From positions 22,363,235-22,427,234 of the forward strand of contig OU964923.1 in NCBI GenBank assembly GCA_918807975.1: DNA of 64,000 nt. The letters are read 5' to 3'. Source of the stretch: Aplidium turbinatum. Taxonomy: Eukaryota > Chordata > Ascidiacea > Aplousobranchia > Polyclinidae. Made by a program: the position numbers and the translations under genes. Shown in pieces: positions 11,601-22,150 of this stretch (positions within the stretch are counted from its first letter, which is position 1; each line of letters begins with the position of its first letter). The notes under the pieces were generated by a model. It was not told the origin of the DNA. It did not search any database and was given only the letters and a program-made list of their open reading frames with translations.

Positions 11601-14140
11601 GGATATTTAGCAGTCAGAAATCAGAAGGTCTGATCATTTATAATTCGGGCTTTCCAATACTTTTAAAATCTTGATTTTATTCAGTTCATACCAAACTACA
11701 TTATATCATCTAACTGAGCGGGTCGAGCTGACTTCAATGCACACAAATAATAATCCATTACACCTGCTTGGCGTTTCGTTTGTCCCAGATACAAACTCCC
11801 AACATGAAATTAATGTTGATTCAGGATTAAGGTGGCAAACTGAAGGATGTCATCAATCATTATAGCGCACTTCTTCGACGTATTCATTCTAACCATGTGC
11901 TGTCATAGCTGCTTTCTGAAAGCATTTTACATCAACATCCAACCATAAAAATTAACTTTGTGTGTGTTTTTAATATGAGTGTGGCTGAACTTTGATTTGA
12001 GACGACGCTGTAGGCAAGATTGACCGACTCAAAACCAACAAACTTATGACAACATATTTCACAATCTAGCCTAGTTGTTGTTCCAATTACGGATAGCACT
12101 TCAGCAGTTTAAAAACTATCATTTTATTCAACACGTGGCATCATTTTCAGGGTGAAGTGGAAACGCTACTCTCAGAAAAAATTACTCGTGTTTTCTGAAC
12201 TGTATCTACATCCTTCTAACTTTCTATTTTATTTTGTTGTGGGTTGTTAAGCTAAATATACAGCTTAGGCTAATGTGGAGATTGTCGACAACAAGACGTT
12301 ATGAAATCAGCATCTTATCGAAGTCATATAAAATCATGAGCTATAATTACAGCTAAAAATCTAGCAAACTTTGCTCCCACTTTCCGCCATTTTGATCAAA
12401 GTCACCCAGGTCGTGGATAAAACAATAAGAATAACATCCTGTCGGTTTACAGGTGTTGTTGACCCATCACACAATCCAAATTGTCAATGCTGACCCATAA
12501 CTAAAGTCAGCAGTGCGATGAAGAGAATTCATGCCTTCATTTTTATGATGTCGACTAAAAAGTTGTTGAATTTCCATTAATTCTTTCAAAATGATTTTTT
12601 GTTTTGTAGCCTAAAAAAAAACTTGAACACACGTACTATTTTTTTAAAGTTTGTTAAAGCTATAAAAAATCAAATGCTGTTTAATCGTAGTCCATAGAAT
12701 TCAAATAGACAAAAAAATTGTATCAAAACAAATTATACAAACAACTTTTCAGCTTCCCTTTTTGTGTTTTGTTTTGTTGAAAACGAAATTCTAAAACATG
12801 TTCAGATAAAATTAAATGCCACACTATTGTCTGTAAAATAGCGTGCTATTGGCTAAACTACATTTAACTAATTACATAAAGTATGTATTTTTGCAAAATG
12901 GCATTAATGCATATGTTCTTTTTTTCTATTAAACTTACTCAATCCTAATTACTCAATAAAGTCACTCAATATTAGATTTAGCTTGGTTTTGAATCTTTAT
13001 CCTCGGACTGACAAAGCCTTGATAGATTATTCCTGGTAGTTTCGAATACCGGTAGAAGCTTTTGACTTAGGGCCGGTTGCTGAGATTGACAGAGTAAAGT
13101 TTATGATGGAATTGTTCCATCCATTAAGTGCCGCTGAATGGAAAGCAGTCCTTAGAATGCGTTGCTTATGCGTATACCCGAGAGTCGAACCAGCGCCGCT
13201 TGGTCTTGAAGCTTCTTCGTTCACGAAGTCACGCGCTAACAAATTGAGCTATTGGGGGCGGACATTCTAATAGGCTAGCCTACCCTTTAATAAAGTATTG
13301 ATACACGATAATATGTGCGCCAGGCTAAGTAGAAATGATGAAAATAATACTCGGTCTAGGGTCTAGGCTACCAGCAGGCCACATTCGAAAATGCTCGTGA
13401 GATGTACAAAAAGCTTTGGCATTCAAACGAAGATAGCTTGACTTTGAATTATCAAAATAGTGAGTTACGCTATATTCTTCATAATTATGGTCATTGTTAG
13501 TCTGCAACCAAAGAAATGCGTCAGGGACTACAATGGTGGGCGGTTTTATCCTCTTGTTTATAAGGTGGACTGTTTGAAAACAATTTATTTAAGTTTAAAC
13601 TTTTCTTTAACACTTTCTTTTTCATTTTACTTTATGGTGAAATCTTGCTGGCAAGTATCTCCTACGTTTAATGCATAAAAATCGATGCTCCCTGCATAAT
13701 TTATTGAAATTGCTGAGTGCTTCTTCTAAATCAAAACAGTAGCTTTTTCATGCAGCGCTGTCTATGTCAAACGGTTCGCCTACAACAATTCAATTTTATT
13801 ACCTTACAAGAATCGTCTAGGCCACTTTGCAACATAAGTGTGACTTACCACAATTGGTATTTGACGAAATGTTGCTACTGAAAAACGAATTATCAGTTCC
13901 AATGGGCTCATCAGGCTTACTTGATTCTGTTGAGTCAAAACTATGGGCTTGATCATGGTAAAAAGAAAATAACCCATGGCTTTGATCAATAGGAGAAGTC
14001 AAGGATGCGGGTGCGAAACCAATAGATAAAGGGTCTACTCTCTCAGCTATAACATCAGATGATAATGTGTTTATTCCCATACTTTGGTTGCTATTGTTTG
14101 AAAATAAACTTTTACCCAATGTCGAAAGTTGTATCAGCAT
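2500..14140 (-). CDS. isl: Islet LIM-homeodomain transcription factor, six exons
   Basis: Islet proteins bind DNA in the nucleus and specify motor neuron, cardiopharyngeal and endocrine fates, acting with LDB cofactors through their LIM domains. Exons joined in this order keep frame: 14140-13849, 11027-10838, 8887-8679, 6867-6473, 3630-3439, 2649-2500, giving 475 residues. LIM1 starts near residue 105 ([12 protein letters not shown]), LIM2 near 166 (CSKC...CFRCVTC), and the homeodomain covers about 285-344 with the Islet-specific [14 protein letters not shown]. The exon 5 end ([20 protein letters not shown]) is the conserved Islet C-terminal block. The exon plan matches vertebrate ISL1/ISL2 (LIM1, LIM2, homeodomain, then two C-terminal exons). 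The protein is longer than the roughly 350 residues of vertebrate ISL1, mostly because of a 97-residue N-terminus. An in-frame stop just upstream supports the ATG at 14140. Invertebrates usually have one islet gene, so isl1 versus isl2 is not meaningful here. Confidence 0.95.
2650..3438 (-). other. islet intron 5
   Basis: A 789-base intron between the last two coding exons. I see no repeat or reading frame worth naming. Confidence 0.85.
3439..3630 (-). CDS. isl: islet exon 5, conserved C-terminal block
   Basis: 192 bases, phase 0 on both sides, preceded by TTATTACGCAG and followed by GTAAGTG. The end, [20 protein letters not shown], matches vertebrate [20 protein letters not shown] almost residue for residue. 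Confidence 0.93.
5742..5898 (-). mobile_element. Relic of CAGNGGCGTAGCC-type MITE
   Basis: It ends at 5898 with GGCTACGCCCCTG, the inverse of the CAGTGGCGTAGCC termini at 41423, 47188 and 54401. The interior (CAAAATGTTTTGGGGAGG, then CCGCCAGGCATTGCC) resembles the right half of the 47188 element. No matching left end was found, so this looks truncated. Confidence 0.5.
6025..6289. mobile_element. Fold-back element with GTCGAC repeats and telomere-like core
   Basis: Two arms, each four to five diverged copies of a roughly 16-base unit containing TTGGTCGACAGGAC, face each other across a core of degenerate TTAGGG repeats that turn over at GTTAACTAAC. The element is bounded by a perfect 8-bp duplication, GTAAAGAC, at 6017-6024 and 6290-6297. 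The size of that duplication points to a hAT-type or other 8-bp-duplicating transposase acting in trans. It is non-coding and lies in islet intron 4. Confidence 0.85.
6473..6867 (-). CDS. isl: islet exon 4, homeodomain
   Basis: It encodes a basic linker ([10 protein letters not shown]), then the homeodomain with [20 protein letters not shown] and the recognition helix [17 protein letters not shown], then a Gln/Arg-rich tail. The acceptor is CATATTTTAG and the donor CAG|GTAAGC. Confidence 0.97.
6868..8678 (-). other. islet intron 3
   Basis: 1.8 kb, containing the MITE at 8356-8563. Nothing else bounded. Confidence 0.85.
8356..8563 (+). mobile_element. Short MITE, CCGTTGAGAG family, copy 2
   Basis: It begins CAGGGCCGTTGAGAGGG and ends GGTCAATGCTACTG, roughly inverted. 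The interior shares AATGAGATCC and CCCGAATCAAGAC with the copy at 17258. It carries about 50 extra bases in the middle, including a TAGGCTA word. No clean target duplication could be read. Confidence 0.65.
8679..8887 (-). CDS. isl: islet exon 3, LIM domain 2
   Basis: It encodes LFGSKCSKC through LLCKADHD and a short linker. The acceptor is TTTCTACAG and the donor GG|GTAAGT. The phase (one base in, one base out) joins both neighbours. Confidence 0.95.
8888..10837 (-). other. islet intron 2
   Basis: 1.95 kb of AT-rich sequence with several TAGGCCTA words (9180, 9612, 9808). A weak inverted pair near 10079-10246 is listed as rejected. Confidence 0.85.
10838..11027 (-). CDS. isl: islet exon 2, LIM domain 1
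   Basis: It encodes [18 protein letters not shown] through CKRDYTR, a zinc-binding LIM domain with all expected Cys/His positions. The acceptor is TTTTTTACAG. The donor is AG|GTAGCC, lying inside a TAGCCTA word; without GCCTA it would read AG|GTAAAA. Confidence 0.95.
11028..13848 (-). other. islet intron 1
   Basis: 2.8 kb between the N-terminal extension exon and LIM1, containing the SINE at 12978-13258. In other chordates early islet introns and upstream DNA carry enhancers, but I cannot point to one here. Confidence 0.75.
12978..13258 (-). mobile_element. tRNA-derived SINE, family 1, copy 1 (with head)
   Basis: Read on the minus strand it starts with a tRNA-like head: GCCCCCAATAGCTCAATTTG as acceptor plus D-arm (A box) and CTGGTTCGACTC as B box. 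A body ending TTTGTCAGTCCGAGGATAAA follows. Headless copies of the body occur at 45838-46025 and 46096-46250. Such elements are copied by a partner LINE's reverse transcriptase. The anticodon region is too degraded to assign the parent tRNA. Confidence 0.8.
13849..14140 (-). CDS. isl: islet exon 1, N-terminal extension
   Basis: It starts at ATG 14140, the first methionine after an in-frame TGA, and encodes 97 residues rich in Ser, Asn and Asp plus one base, followed by a GTAAGT donor. The one-base phase fits the two-base start of exon 2 exactly (codon GAT). The sequence is low complexity and not conserved in ways I recognise, so this exon is less certain than the rest. Confidence 0.75.
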
Positions 14141-16130
14141 AGACTTTGGTCTTCGTCAGCAGTTGATGTTCAAATTTATACAGTTTGAATGCAACTAGTA
14201 GAAACAATAAAATGAGTGCTAAGAAATGCTGAAGATCTTCTCGATTCTTTAGTAAATCTGGTAACAACAAATATTCTTGATTGGGGCTTCTGTGCAAATT
14301 AAAGTGTTCTCAGCAAGTTTTTTCCCGCTTTTGATTCAGCAAAATCAATGTAAAATTTACCTATTCAGACGTTGATAAACAAAATCTGAAATGAAAAGTT
14401 AAAAAAACTCTTGAAACATTTCAGTTAGTAAAACACTTCTACTACGGTATCAATTTATGTTACGAAACACGAGCCATATAAACCTTTTAAATGAAATCTT
14501 CTTGAATCTGTTTTACTACAGCTAAATTATCCTTGAGACAATAAAAGAGGAGAAAGATAGAACGCAGGCCTATGTGCGTTGAAACGTTCTGCAGGTGGAC
14601 CTATAACTTCAACTGAAAAAAAAAAATTGTTTGCATGCAGCATGTCACCTGTCGTGCTTTCATAATGCAACATAGAGTTGTTTATAGCTAAAGACCACAC
14701 TTAAGCACGAGTCCAGCCTTATTCATAAATCATTGATTTCAAGCAGACAGTAATATTTTTATACATAATTGCATAATCCTTATGGTCGATTAGAACAGCC
14801 TACCATCAGATACAAACTAAAAAAAATTTGAAATGGTGTCAAAACGCATTCTGCGATGGATACAGGGTACATAAAACAAGCATTATTATTATTATAAGTT
14901 GAAACACTGAATAGTTAGGCTCATAGGCTGTAATAACCTAACAGTCATTTTCGAATCGTTTTACTGTATTTGGTCAAAGTTTGTTAGTTTTTGTAACATC
15001 AGTTAATAGCACGAATTTTTTTATAAATAACATGCAAGTTATATAACTTTCTAATTCCTCCAATCACAATAAGTCGACAACATTCCGAAGGAAAAGATAT
15101 ATTTGATCATGCTTGCGGCAATGCAAAATGCAGTAGACAAACAAACTTAGGCCTACAGCTACGTCCGATTGCAGATACAGCCTAGGCTAATGTTATGTAA
15201 GCTGTCCTTCTTCAGTTTTAATGACCAGTTTTTCCTACTCTCATTTTTATGTCCTGCAAACAGTAGTGAATCTAGAGAAAAAAAGGGAGACACCAAGGTT
15301 TCGACCGGGGATTTAATGATTACCACCATGTCCCCGGTTTCGACAAAGCAAGCATTTGAAAAAAAATGGATAGCCTAACGTAAAAGTTGAAGTTTGGACA
15401 AAGAAACAGTTTGGTAGAGGTGTGTGATCCGACAAAAAATTTGACAAATTTTACTTTGTTTTGGTCGCTTTTCTGTATCTTTAGCAACAATAAGACAAAA
15501 CAGAAGAAAATTGCGTATTTTTTCTCAACTTTATGGGGGTGCGTGACTATGTTCCCTTCTTGATTGGTTAGGCTACTATCTTCAGAACAACTGTGAACCA
15601 TGAGCACGGACTTATCCAGTGAACAAAAACAGTCCATTTGGCGTTGAATCGATGTTAAAAGAACGGTTGTTGCTAACTACGGGAAAAATTAAAACCTGTT
15701 GAAATAAGTAGTTAGCATAACTGTGTTAAATCAAAAGTCAATTCTTTAAAGAATGTAGCTATGTAGATTTGATGACTCATTTTTTGAATTTTAAGAATCA
15801 AACTGTGAAACATAGTGTGCAGCCGAGCATTTACTGAGTAAATTTCCGTTCAAGAACAGGTTTCCAGCAAAAATTTCGAATCTTTTTACATTGAATCAAC
15901 GTCTGCTGATATCCAATCAACGTAAAAAAGCTGCTTTTTTTTGGCTGGTTTGTGGTCTCAATAGAGTCATTAAGCTACGTAATATAAACGTTTAATCCAT
16001 CATGTCATATAAAAGTCACGCTTTCATCGATATTTTAGAATGATAGAGCTTCGGCAGAAAGTTTGTCTTGTTGAACCATAGACATACGATGCCGAGCAAC
16101 GTTATCAAGTTTAACATATTCAAATTTATT
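14141..16130. other. isl: islet upstream region
   Basis: No coding sequence I can support. It should hold the islet promoter and 5' UTR, but I see no decisive TATA box or initiator. Scattered TAGGCTA words occur. Confidence 0.4.
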
Positions 16131-16440
16131 ATATTTACAGAAACACAAAACTACGCAACAAATTAAATATCGAACGTTTTCGACATCACAAGATGCCCTC
16201 TTCAGGAGTAACATATATACAATTTAACTACATCTGAATGAAATACAATGGTTATTATAACTATAAACAGGAAAACACAAAAACTGCACACTGACCAGCT
16301 CAAACTCAACGATATAGGCTCTGCAAGAATCAAAGGTAACTGCATCAAAAGTTGTTGAACAGATCACATGATGTGGTAGAAAGGCAAGGTGCGAAAAAAC
16401 TAATTTTAAAATACAGAGAGCAAGAAAGATGAGCCGCAAG
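16131..16440 (-). mobile_element. Penelope-like retroelement 3' relic with hammerhead-like core
   Basis: On the minus strand, 16205-16175 reads CTGAAGA, then a stem-loop (GGCATC/GATGTC around TTGT), then GAAAACG. That is the order of the hammerhead ribozyme core (CUGANGA, stem II, GAAA) that Penelope-like elements carry in their terminal repeats. No open reading frame for the reverse transcriptase or GIY-YIG part is present, so this is a short 3' relic with uncertain edges. Confidence 0.45.
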
Positions 16441-17257
16441 CATACAATTGTCTTTCAGAAGAAAGCAACATTCAACGTTTACTGGACGTTATATCTCAGG
16501 ACAGAACAGAAACAAATTTTTTTTCTACCTAATTAAAATAAACCTATACTTGATTTTATGTGCTCCATTTAAGTATGTTTATCATTGACAGCCTAATTAT
16601 TTAATATCCAGTCTGGTTGTTGTTTAGGTGCTAGTGCAAACCATTTGTTCTAAACCACTGGCGCTTGAGATCCCAATTTGAAAAGACACCGATTAACTTT
16701 TCGAAAGTTGATTCCCTTTAGTAAAATAAATTGTTTTGTTATTCCTTTCACAGTTTGATTGTTACTTCTATGTCTCTTGCAAGGAAGGCTGCATAATGCA
16801 GATTGATCAAAATTTTGTGTCGAATTTTGGATTACACTGCATGTTCAACCGATGTAAGCATTGGCTTCAGCTTATGTTTTTCAAGTTCAGCTATGCCAGA
16901 AGCGAAGTTTTCAGTAGTGTCACACAATGCATGAGAATTCCTTTTTAGTCTTCCATTTAAAACTCGGAACAGATTGTAATTTTTCAACAAGCGCTTGGAG
17001 ATGGCACGCAAAAAAATATTTGCTTCCAGTGCTCTAAAGCATTTCTACAGTGATTTCCAATGTTGCCTACCAATGATGAAGTTAAACTTGGATGTTGGAA
17101 AGTCGCACTGACATTGTGTGATACCACGCTTATTTTATGACTAAAAAAAACTGTTGTTTCTTTGCGTTGTTCCCCTTTTTGATCCACGTTTGAAAACCTT
17201 ATTTTGGTAGGAAACGCAGTTTTCAAAGCGAAGATTGGCAACTTTATGGGTGATTGT

Positions 17258-17414
17258 TAGGCCTGTTGAGAGGATAATTTGGGCTGGTACCAATGAGATT
17301 TTGGAGCCCCGAATCAAGACAAATTTTTGGGACCCTTGGAAAGGTTACGGGCTCTTAAAATTATCCCTGTGCCAGGTCCTAAAGTACCCCCAGAACCCCC
17401 TGTCAACGGTACTG
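17258..17414 (+). mobile_element. Short MITE, CCGTTGAGAG family, copy 3 with target duplication
   Basis: 157 bases from TAGGCCTGTTGAGAGG to CTGTCAACGGTACTG. It is flanked by GTGATTGT (17250-17257) and GTGATTGG (17415-17422), an 8-bp duplication with one difference. It is non-coding, and the 8-bp size suggests mobilisation by a hAT transposase. Confidence 0.75.
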
Positions 17415-18407
17415 GTGATTGGATTAAACATGGTTTTTCTGTTACTAAAAAAAACGACGGGAGCTAGAAATAAAAAAAAATTGTCAAAAATCAAAAAATA
17501 TGAGAACTTGTTTCTTCAAAGGCGCTTTGAATGCATAACAAAACAAAATTGCTATGATTTCGAAACAAAACCGAAAAAAAATTGTTTCAAAACGAAAGCA
17601 AAGGTTTTGTGTCGAAATGAAATAAAAAGTTTATGGATATTTTGTTTCGTGCAACCCTAATCTTTATCTTTCGCTAAATTGTCTAATCTTTATCAGGAAA
17701 CAAAAAGCAATTTTTCATTTAAAAAATAAGCTCTGATAACAACTAATTGGCATCTACTTGTGTAGCAAGTTATATACAAAACTCGAGAAAGGGTAGAAAT
17801 TACTTCCATTAAATTTATTCACCTCAATTGTTTCGATTTCTATGCTTTACTGTAAAATATACATCACAACGAGACACTATTTATGAAACTTGATGGAAAT
17901 CATGAATTGCAGCAAAAAATAATAGACAAATCTAATGATCAAAATAAATAGTATAGGCTAGGTTAGGCAACTACCTTTTTAAACAATCACCACAGTTGAG
18001 TTATTAAATGTCATGCAACATAACCAAGCTAACTTTAAGCAACAACACGAATTTTTAACTGATAACAATAACAACTTGGTGACTGCTTTTCAGTATAAGT
18101 CCTAGGACAAGATTTTGTAAAAGTATTGTCAAAAATCGCTTTCCGAAACATAAACACTGCGCAAACCTCGGCCGAAAAACTGTAAATAAGTTTCGGGCAA
18201 AAAAATCGTGAAAGGGTTTTCCTGATGATTCAAGCAGAAATTTAACGAAGCACCTATAAACAAGCAATATTTTCCTGTTGTTTGTTTTTAGTTTTTACAA
18301 ATTGTTCAGGTTTTTCACAACTGTTTTTTTTTTTTTTCGCGCAACAACTGTTGGGCTACGTGTTGTCCAGGCCTACGCCTCCGTGTAGCCTACACCTAAA
18401 TTTAATT

Positions 18408-18685
18408 GTAAGGCAAACCGGGCGTGTTGTCACAGGTTTTGGGTTTTTCGATTTGTGCTTTGGCTATATACAATGCAAGTGATTTGGTTATATCATTCGT
18501 ACACTGTCCACTTGCACTTCCTTTTGCCACTAGTTAAACTTTTGCGATTAAAAAGTTTAACTAGTGGCAAAAGGAAGTGCAAGTGGACAGTGTACGAATG
18601 ATATAACCAAATCACTTGCATTGTATATAACAAAAGCACAAATCGAAAAACCCCAAATGTGACAACACGCCCAGGTTTGCCTTAC
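18408..18685. repeat. 278-bp near-perfect hairpin
   Basis: Left arm 18408-18543 and right arm 18551-18685 are reverse complements with only a few differences, around a 7-base loop (GCGATTA). If transcribed it would make a long hairpin RNA. It begins with the transposon terminal repeat, so it probably arose by inverted duplication of one element end. Confidence 0.9.
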
Positions 18686-18735
18686 AAAATCAAATTTTAT
18701 TACGTGGAATTTACACTTATAAACAAGTTGAAATT

Positions 18736-18836
18736 AATTCAACAACTGCTTTGGGTCTTGTTTCCTTGCCTTCACATATCGACCAAGGGTTCGGTAGTTT
18801 ATGCCAAATTTTGCTTCTGCTTCTCGTAAGCTGTGA
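18736..18836 (-). pseudogene. Transposase helix-turn-helix fragment
   Basis: The minus strand reads GHSLREAEAKFGINYRTLGR then YVKARKQDPKQLLN and stop. The pattern S-L-R-E-A-x-x-x-F-G-I-x-x-x-T-L-x-R-Y-V is the pipsqueak/CENP-B-type DNA-binding helix-turn-helix. Only this about 34-residue piece survives inside the pogo-like element. Confidence 0.55.
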
Positions 18837-20261
18837 CCCTCATCACAGCTGTGACAACTCGCCCCGACGTACGCAGTCAGACAAAAGTTTTAATGGCGGC
18901 TAGAAAAGGCACGCTATTAACTTCTAAAGTGTCAGCTAAACTCCTAACATAATAAGCTATAAAACTGATTTCATACTTGCGGTCAGACTGCTCTTACGAA
19001 AGCGTCACACAATTTTGAAAAGTTAGTGAAATTTACATCGATGATCAAATTTTTGATAATAATTTAATTTAAGCTAAACCTGCTGTCTTTTCTTGACTTT
19101 GCTAACCTCAAAATGAAGATGACTCTTAACGAAGCACATGCTACAGATATAGACTTGAAGCAGTCAGTGCAAGTACAAAAAAAATTGCTGTGACAACACG
19201 CCCCGGTTTGCCTTACTGTATCGCTTAGTTTTGTTGTTTTGCAAATTTCTTTCTGTATCAGACAAAAAAATTGCGTTATTTTTTAAACTACTACTCCTCA
19301 GCATTCCAATAAAAACAAAAATTTTCGTCGTACCCTGAAATTTTAACCATTTTTCTCTGAGATGTTTGTAGTTTTTGTAAAGTAAATAATCTCCGTAACA
19401 TAGCAGTCGTTCCAGCTGCGATTTTTACACAAAAATACAAATAGCCTATAACTAAGAAAGTAACTCTTTTTAGTCTTTAGACTAGCGGCTTTCAAACTTA
19501 CTTGAACTTAGGCACGCAAGAAAGAATTTCAAAATCTAGGCTAACCTGAATGTGTTTTGGAAATTTTCAACCCAAGCCGATCACAAGACCATATAGTAGC
19601 CTATCTTACAGCTCTATACGATGAAGGCGCTGTTTGTATACACGATATAGGCCTATACGTCTTCAGCATAATGACGACAACTTTGTCAGACGAGGAGCAT
19701 CACTTTGAACTTGTTGAGAACTTTTCTTTTGCATGTATTGAGTTGCAGTTTCGAGTTGCAGTTTGACAATTGTGATAGAAGAAAATACAACCAAAGTTAA
19801 AAGGCTGTTCCAGTCTAATGCAGCACACCTTCAGCCGTTCAGCGTGGGTGTAGAAATCATTTCAATGACTTTTGTCGAGACACAATTTGAGAAGTTTTAA
19901 CGCAATCTTCAATTGTAAGTTGTAACCTTTTTGACTTCGATGACCGCTAATGAAAACAGACTATTTCAGATTTAAAATATGGTTTTGGTTTCCTAAATTT
20001 TTGGTAAAAGTACAGCAGTGTGATGACATGAAGTGTGATGACAGCAGTGTTGTTGAAGAAACTTATCACAAAAGTGTGTCGAGTAATCAAATGTGATTTC
20101 AATGCAAAGAAATGTTAAGACTATCAAAAGTTTAATTCTTTTAAGAAAAAAGTTCAGAAGCAAAACAATATTTAAATTTTTTACAATTCCACATTTTTTC
20201 TTAAGTAAATAAAACCCAGTATCATCACCAGGTTGATTAGACTATCAAAAAACAAAACTTT

Positions 20262-20537
20262 GGGAACGTTCAAATATTACGTAACGCTTTTTTTCCGAAT
20301 TTTTGACCCCCCCCCTCCCCCATGTAACGCCAACGTAACGCTTTTTTCAATCCCCCCCTCCCCCATGTAACGCTTTTTCACTACAAATTCAGCACAAAAA
20401 ACCACCATTCCGTACTCGAAAGCGTTACGTAACGTTTTGCTTGAACCCCCTCCCCCCGATGTGACGCTAACGTATAAACGCTTTGCATAAACCCCCCCCT
20501 CCCCCTCGAAGGCGTTACGTAATATTTGAACGTTCCC
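20262..20537. mobile_element. MITE with GGGAACGTTCAAATATTACG ends
   Basis: A perfect terminal inverted repeat of about 25 bases, GGGAACGTTCAAATATTACG plus TAACGC, closes a 276-base non-coding element. The interior repeats ATGTAACGC and ACGTAACGC next to runs of C, mostly in inverted arrangement. The flanks (CTTT left, TTTG right) suggest a 2-3 bp target. Elements with TTACGTAACGC ends are common in invertebrate genomes; I do not assign the superfamily. Confidence 0.8.
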
Positions 20538-21779
20538 TTTGCAAACGTTTTCGGAAGCTCGTCTAGCCTTTGTCAAGAATTTGAAAAGTGATTTATGTTA
20601 CACTCAAGTAAGAAGGATAAGAAATACATTATATAATACGACAATATCTATGAAGATTAGTGAATGCGATTAAAGGTAGATTCTTTTAAACATTCAAGAA
20701 TTTTTATTCCTAAGAAAATCTGAGAGCACGTGGTGGAACAATTTCTTAATCAGCCTTGCTTTATTTGTAAATCTTTATTCAACACCAAAAGAATAAGTTG
20801 CCAGTAGTTTGCAATCTACAACGTAAAAGTTGTTTGCGTTAAAACCTGGCCTTAACGTAGGCTTGTGATTATTGAAACGTAACAAGAGTGTGCGCAAGCC
20901 TCTATCTGCACGTATCATATGCAGCAGCATTTTCACCAGCGGCAAATGTATGCATATAAAAATTATAAATATGTCATAAAGCAAACGCTTTCACCAATCC
21001 TAAGATTCCTTATCACCAAAAAGTGAAGAAAGTTTTACTTTTTAATCGTATGTTTCATAACCATTAAAGTTCGCTTCAAACTTTGCTAATTTCTATAAAA
21101 GTGGTGTTTAGGTGTAGGGTTCTAAGTCTAAGCTATCAGTTACCAAAGCTCTTATATGGAAATCGTTTTTGTATATATTTTTTATAAAAATGTGCACTTA
21201 AACACCCAAACGCACGCGCACAGAGGAAATATCTGATTTAATAAAGCTGAGTAAACGATTTTAAATGCTTGTATAAACATGTATTGTTACATTGTCTTCG
21301 CAGGTTCCAATCGCTTGCAAATAGCGGTTCTGCAAGTTTTGGCTCAGCTGTTTTTACCAGTTTATGCACAAACACTTGAAACACACTCTATTAGGCCTAT
21401 GCATTTTTGAATAGTGCTCTAAACATTTCTTTGCATATAATTATGATGTTTTAATGAGTTTAAACGTTGGATTTGTGAAAATCAACTTTTACAAAGTAAA
21501 CTGATTTGCATGTTACTGCAGTTCCAATATCGCAACGAACGAACTACTGGGCATGCTTTTTTACTTGAAAAAATTCAGATGTAGTAAACACTACAAAACA
21601 CAAACATTATTTTTGTGTTTGCTACACTTTTTTCTCAATTGTATCGTCGACTAAATGCAAGTTACTGCTAAAGTAAATACCCTTTACTGTAGTGTATTTT
21701 CTATTTAGGTAGGCTATATAACCTGATCCTGACCATGATAAAAATAACATTATTTTAAAGTTAAAAAACGATTAAATAC

Positions 21780-22150
21780 AAGAACGAACTGGCCTTCGTG
21801 CTGCTGCAAATTCTTCAGACACTTTTCCTGCGTGCGCAATTTACAGCTTGATTGTCGTAATCCACAAACGAAAACAGCAATCCCCTTTCATCCCATGCGT
21901 GTTTTGTGCACAATTATTACCGCGTCATCGGAGCGCTTCAATTTAAAATAGATTTGCTCTGACATGAGCAATACTACATGTGGTTGCGCTCAGTGATGTC
22001 ATGTTATGATTCAGACACCGCCAGCAGTGGCGAGCTCAGATTACGGCATTCCAATGATGATTAAACCCACGCTTGAGGGATAGTCAACGCCCGTAACACG
22101 ACGAAAAGCGCCCTTATTTTCCGCTCACCACCCGAAAGCACGGTTGCCAG
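21780..22150. promoter_or_regulatory. Possible regulatory island
   Basis: This stretch is clearly richer in G+C and CpG than its surroundings and contains CRE/AP-1-like words (GTGATGTCATG, TGATTCAGACA). It lies about 7.6 kb upstream of the islet start, with no repeat boundaries or reading frame. The call is inference from composition only. Confidence 0.25.

Larger units (their letters stand above)
18406..19218. mobile_element. Pogo/Tigger-like DNA transposon relic
   Basis: The ends share a 27-base inverted repeat, GTAAGGCAAACCGGGGCGTG and onward, at 18408 and, inverted, ending 19216. The right end extends to CAGT beside TA (19219-19220), the usual pogo/Tigger terminus and target. Inside, 18836-18736 on the minus strand encodes a helix-turn-helix piece resembling pipsqueak/CENP-B type domains, as expected of a pogo transposase N-terminus. 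The left TA is not preserved. A third copy of the terminal repeat at 18659-18685 forms the fold-back listed separately. Confidence 0.6.

Noticed and set aside
12990-13090. TACCGGTA at 13050 as a fourth insertion example
   Set aside because: The other SINE copies read ACAAGTA at the same place without a length change, so this case is substitution.
20277-20576. Gly/Ser-rich reading frame
   Set aside because: It is the translation of the C-run and ACGTAACGC repeats of the MITE at 20262-20537.
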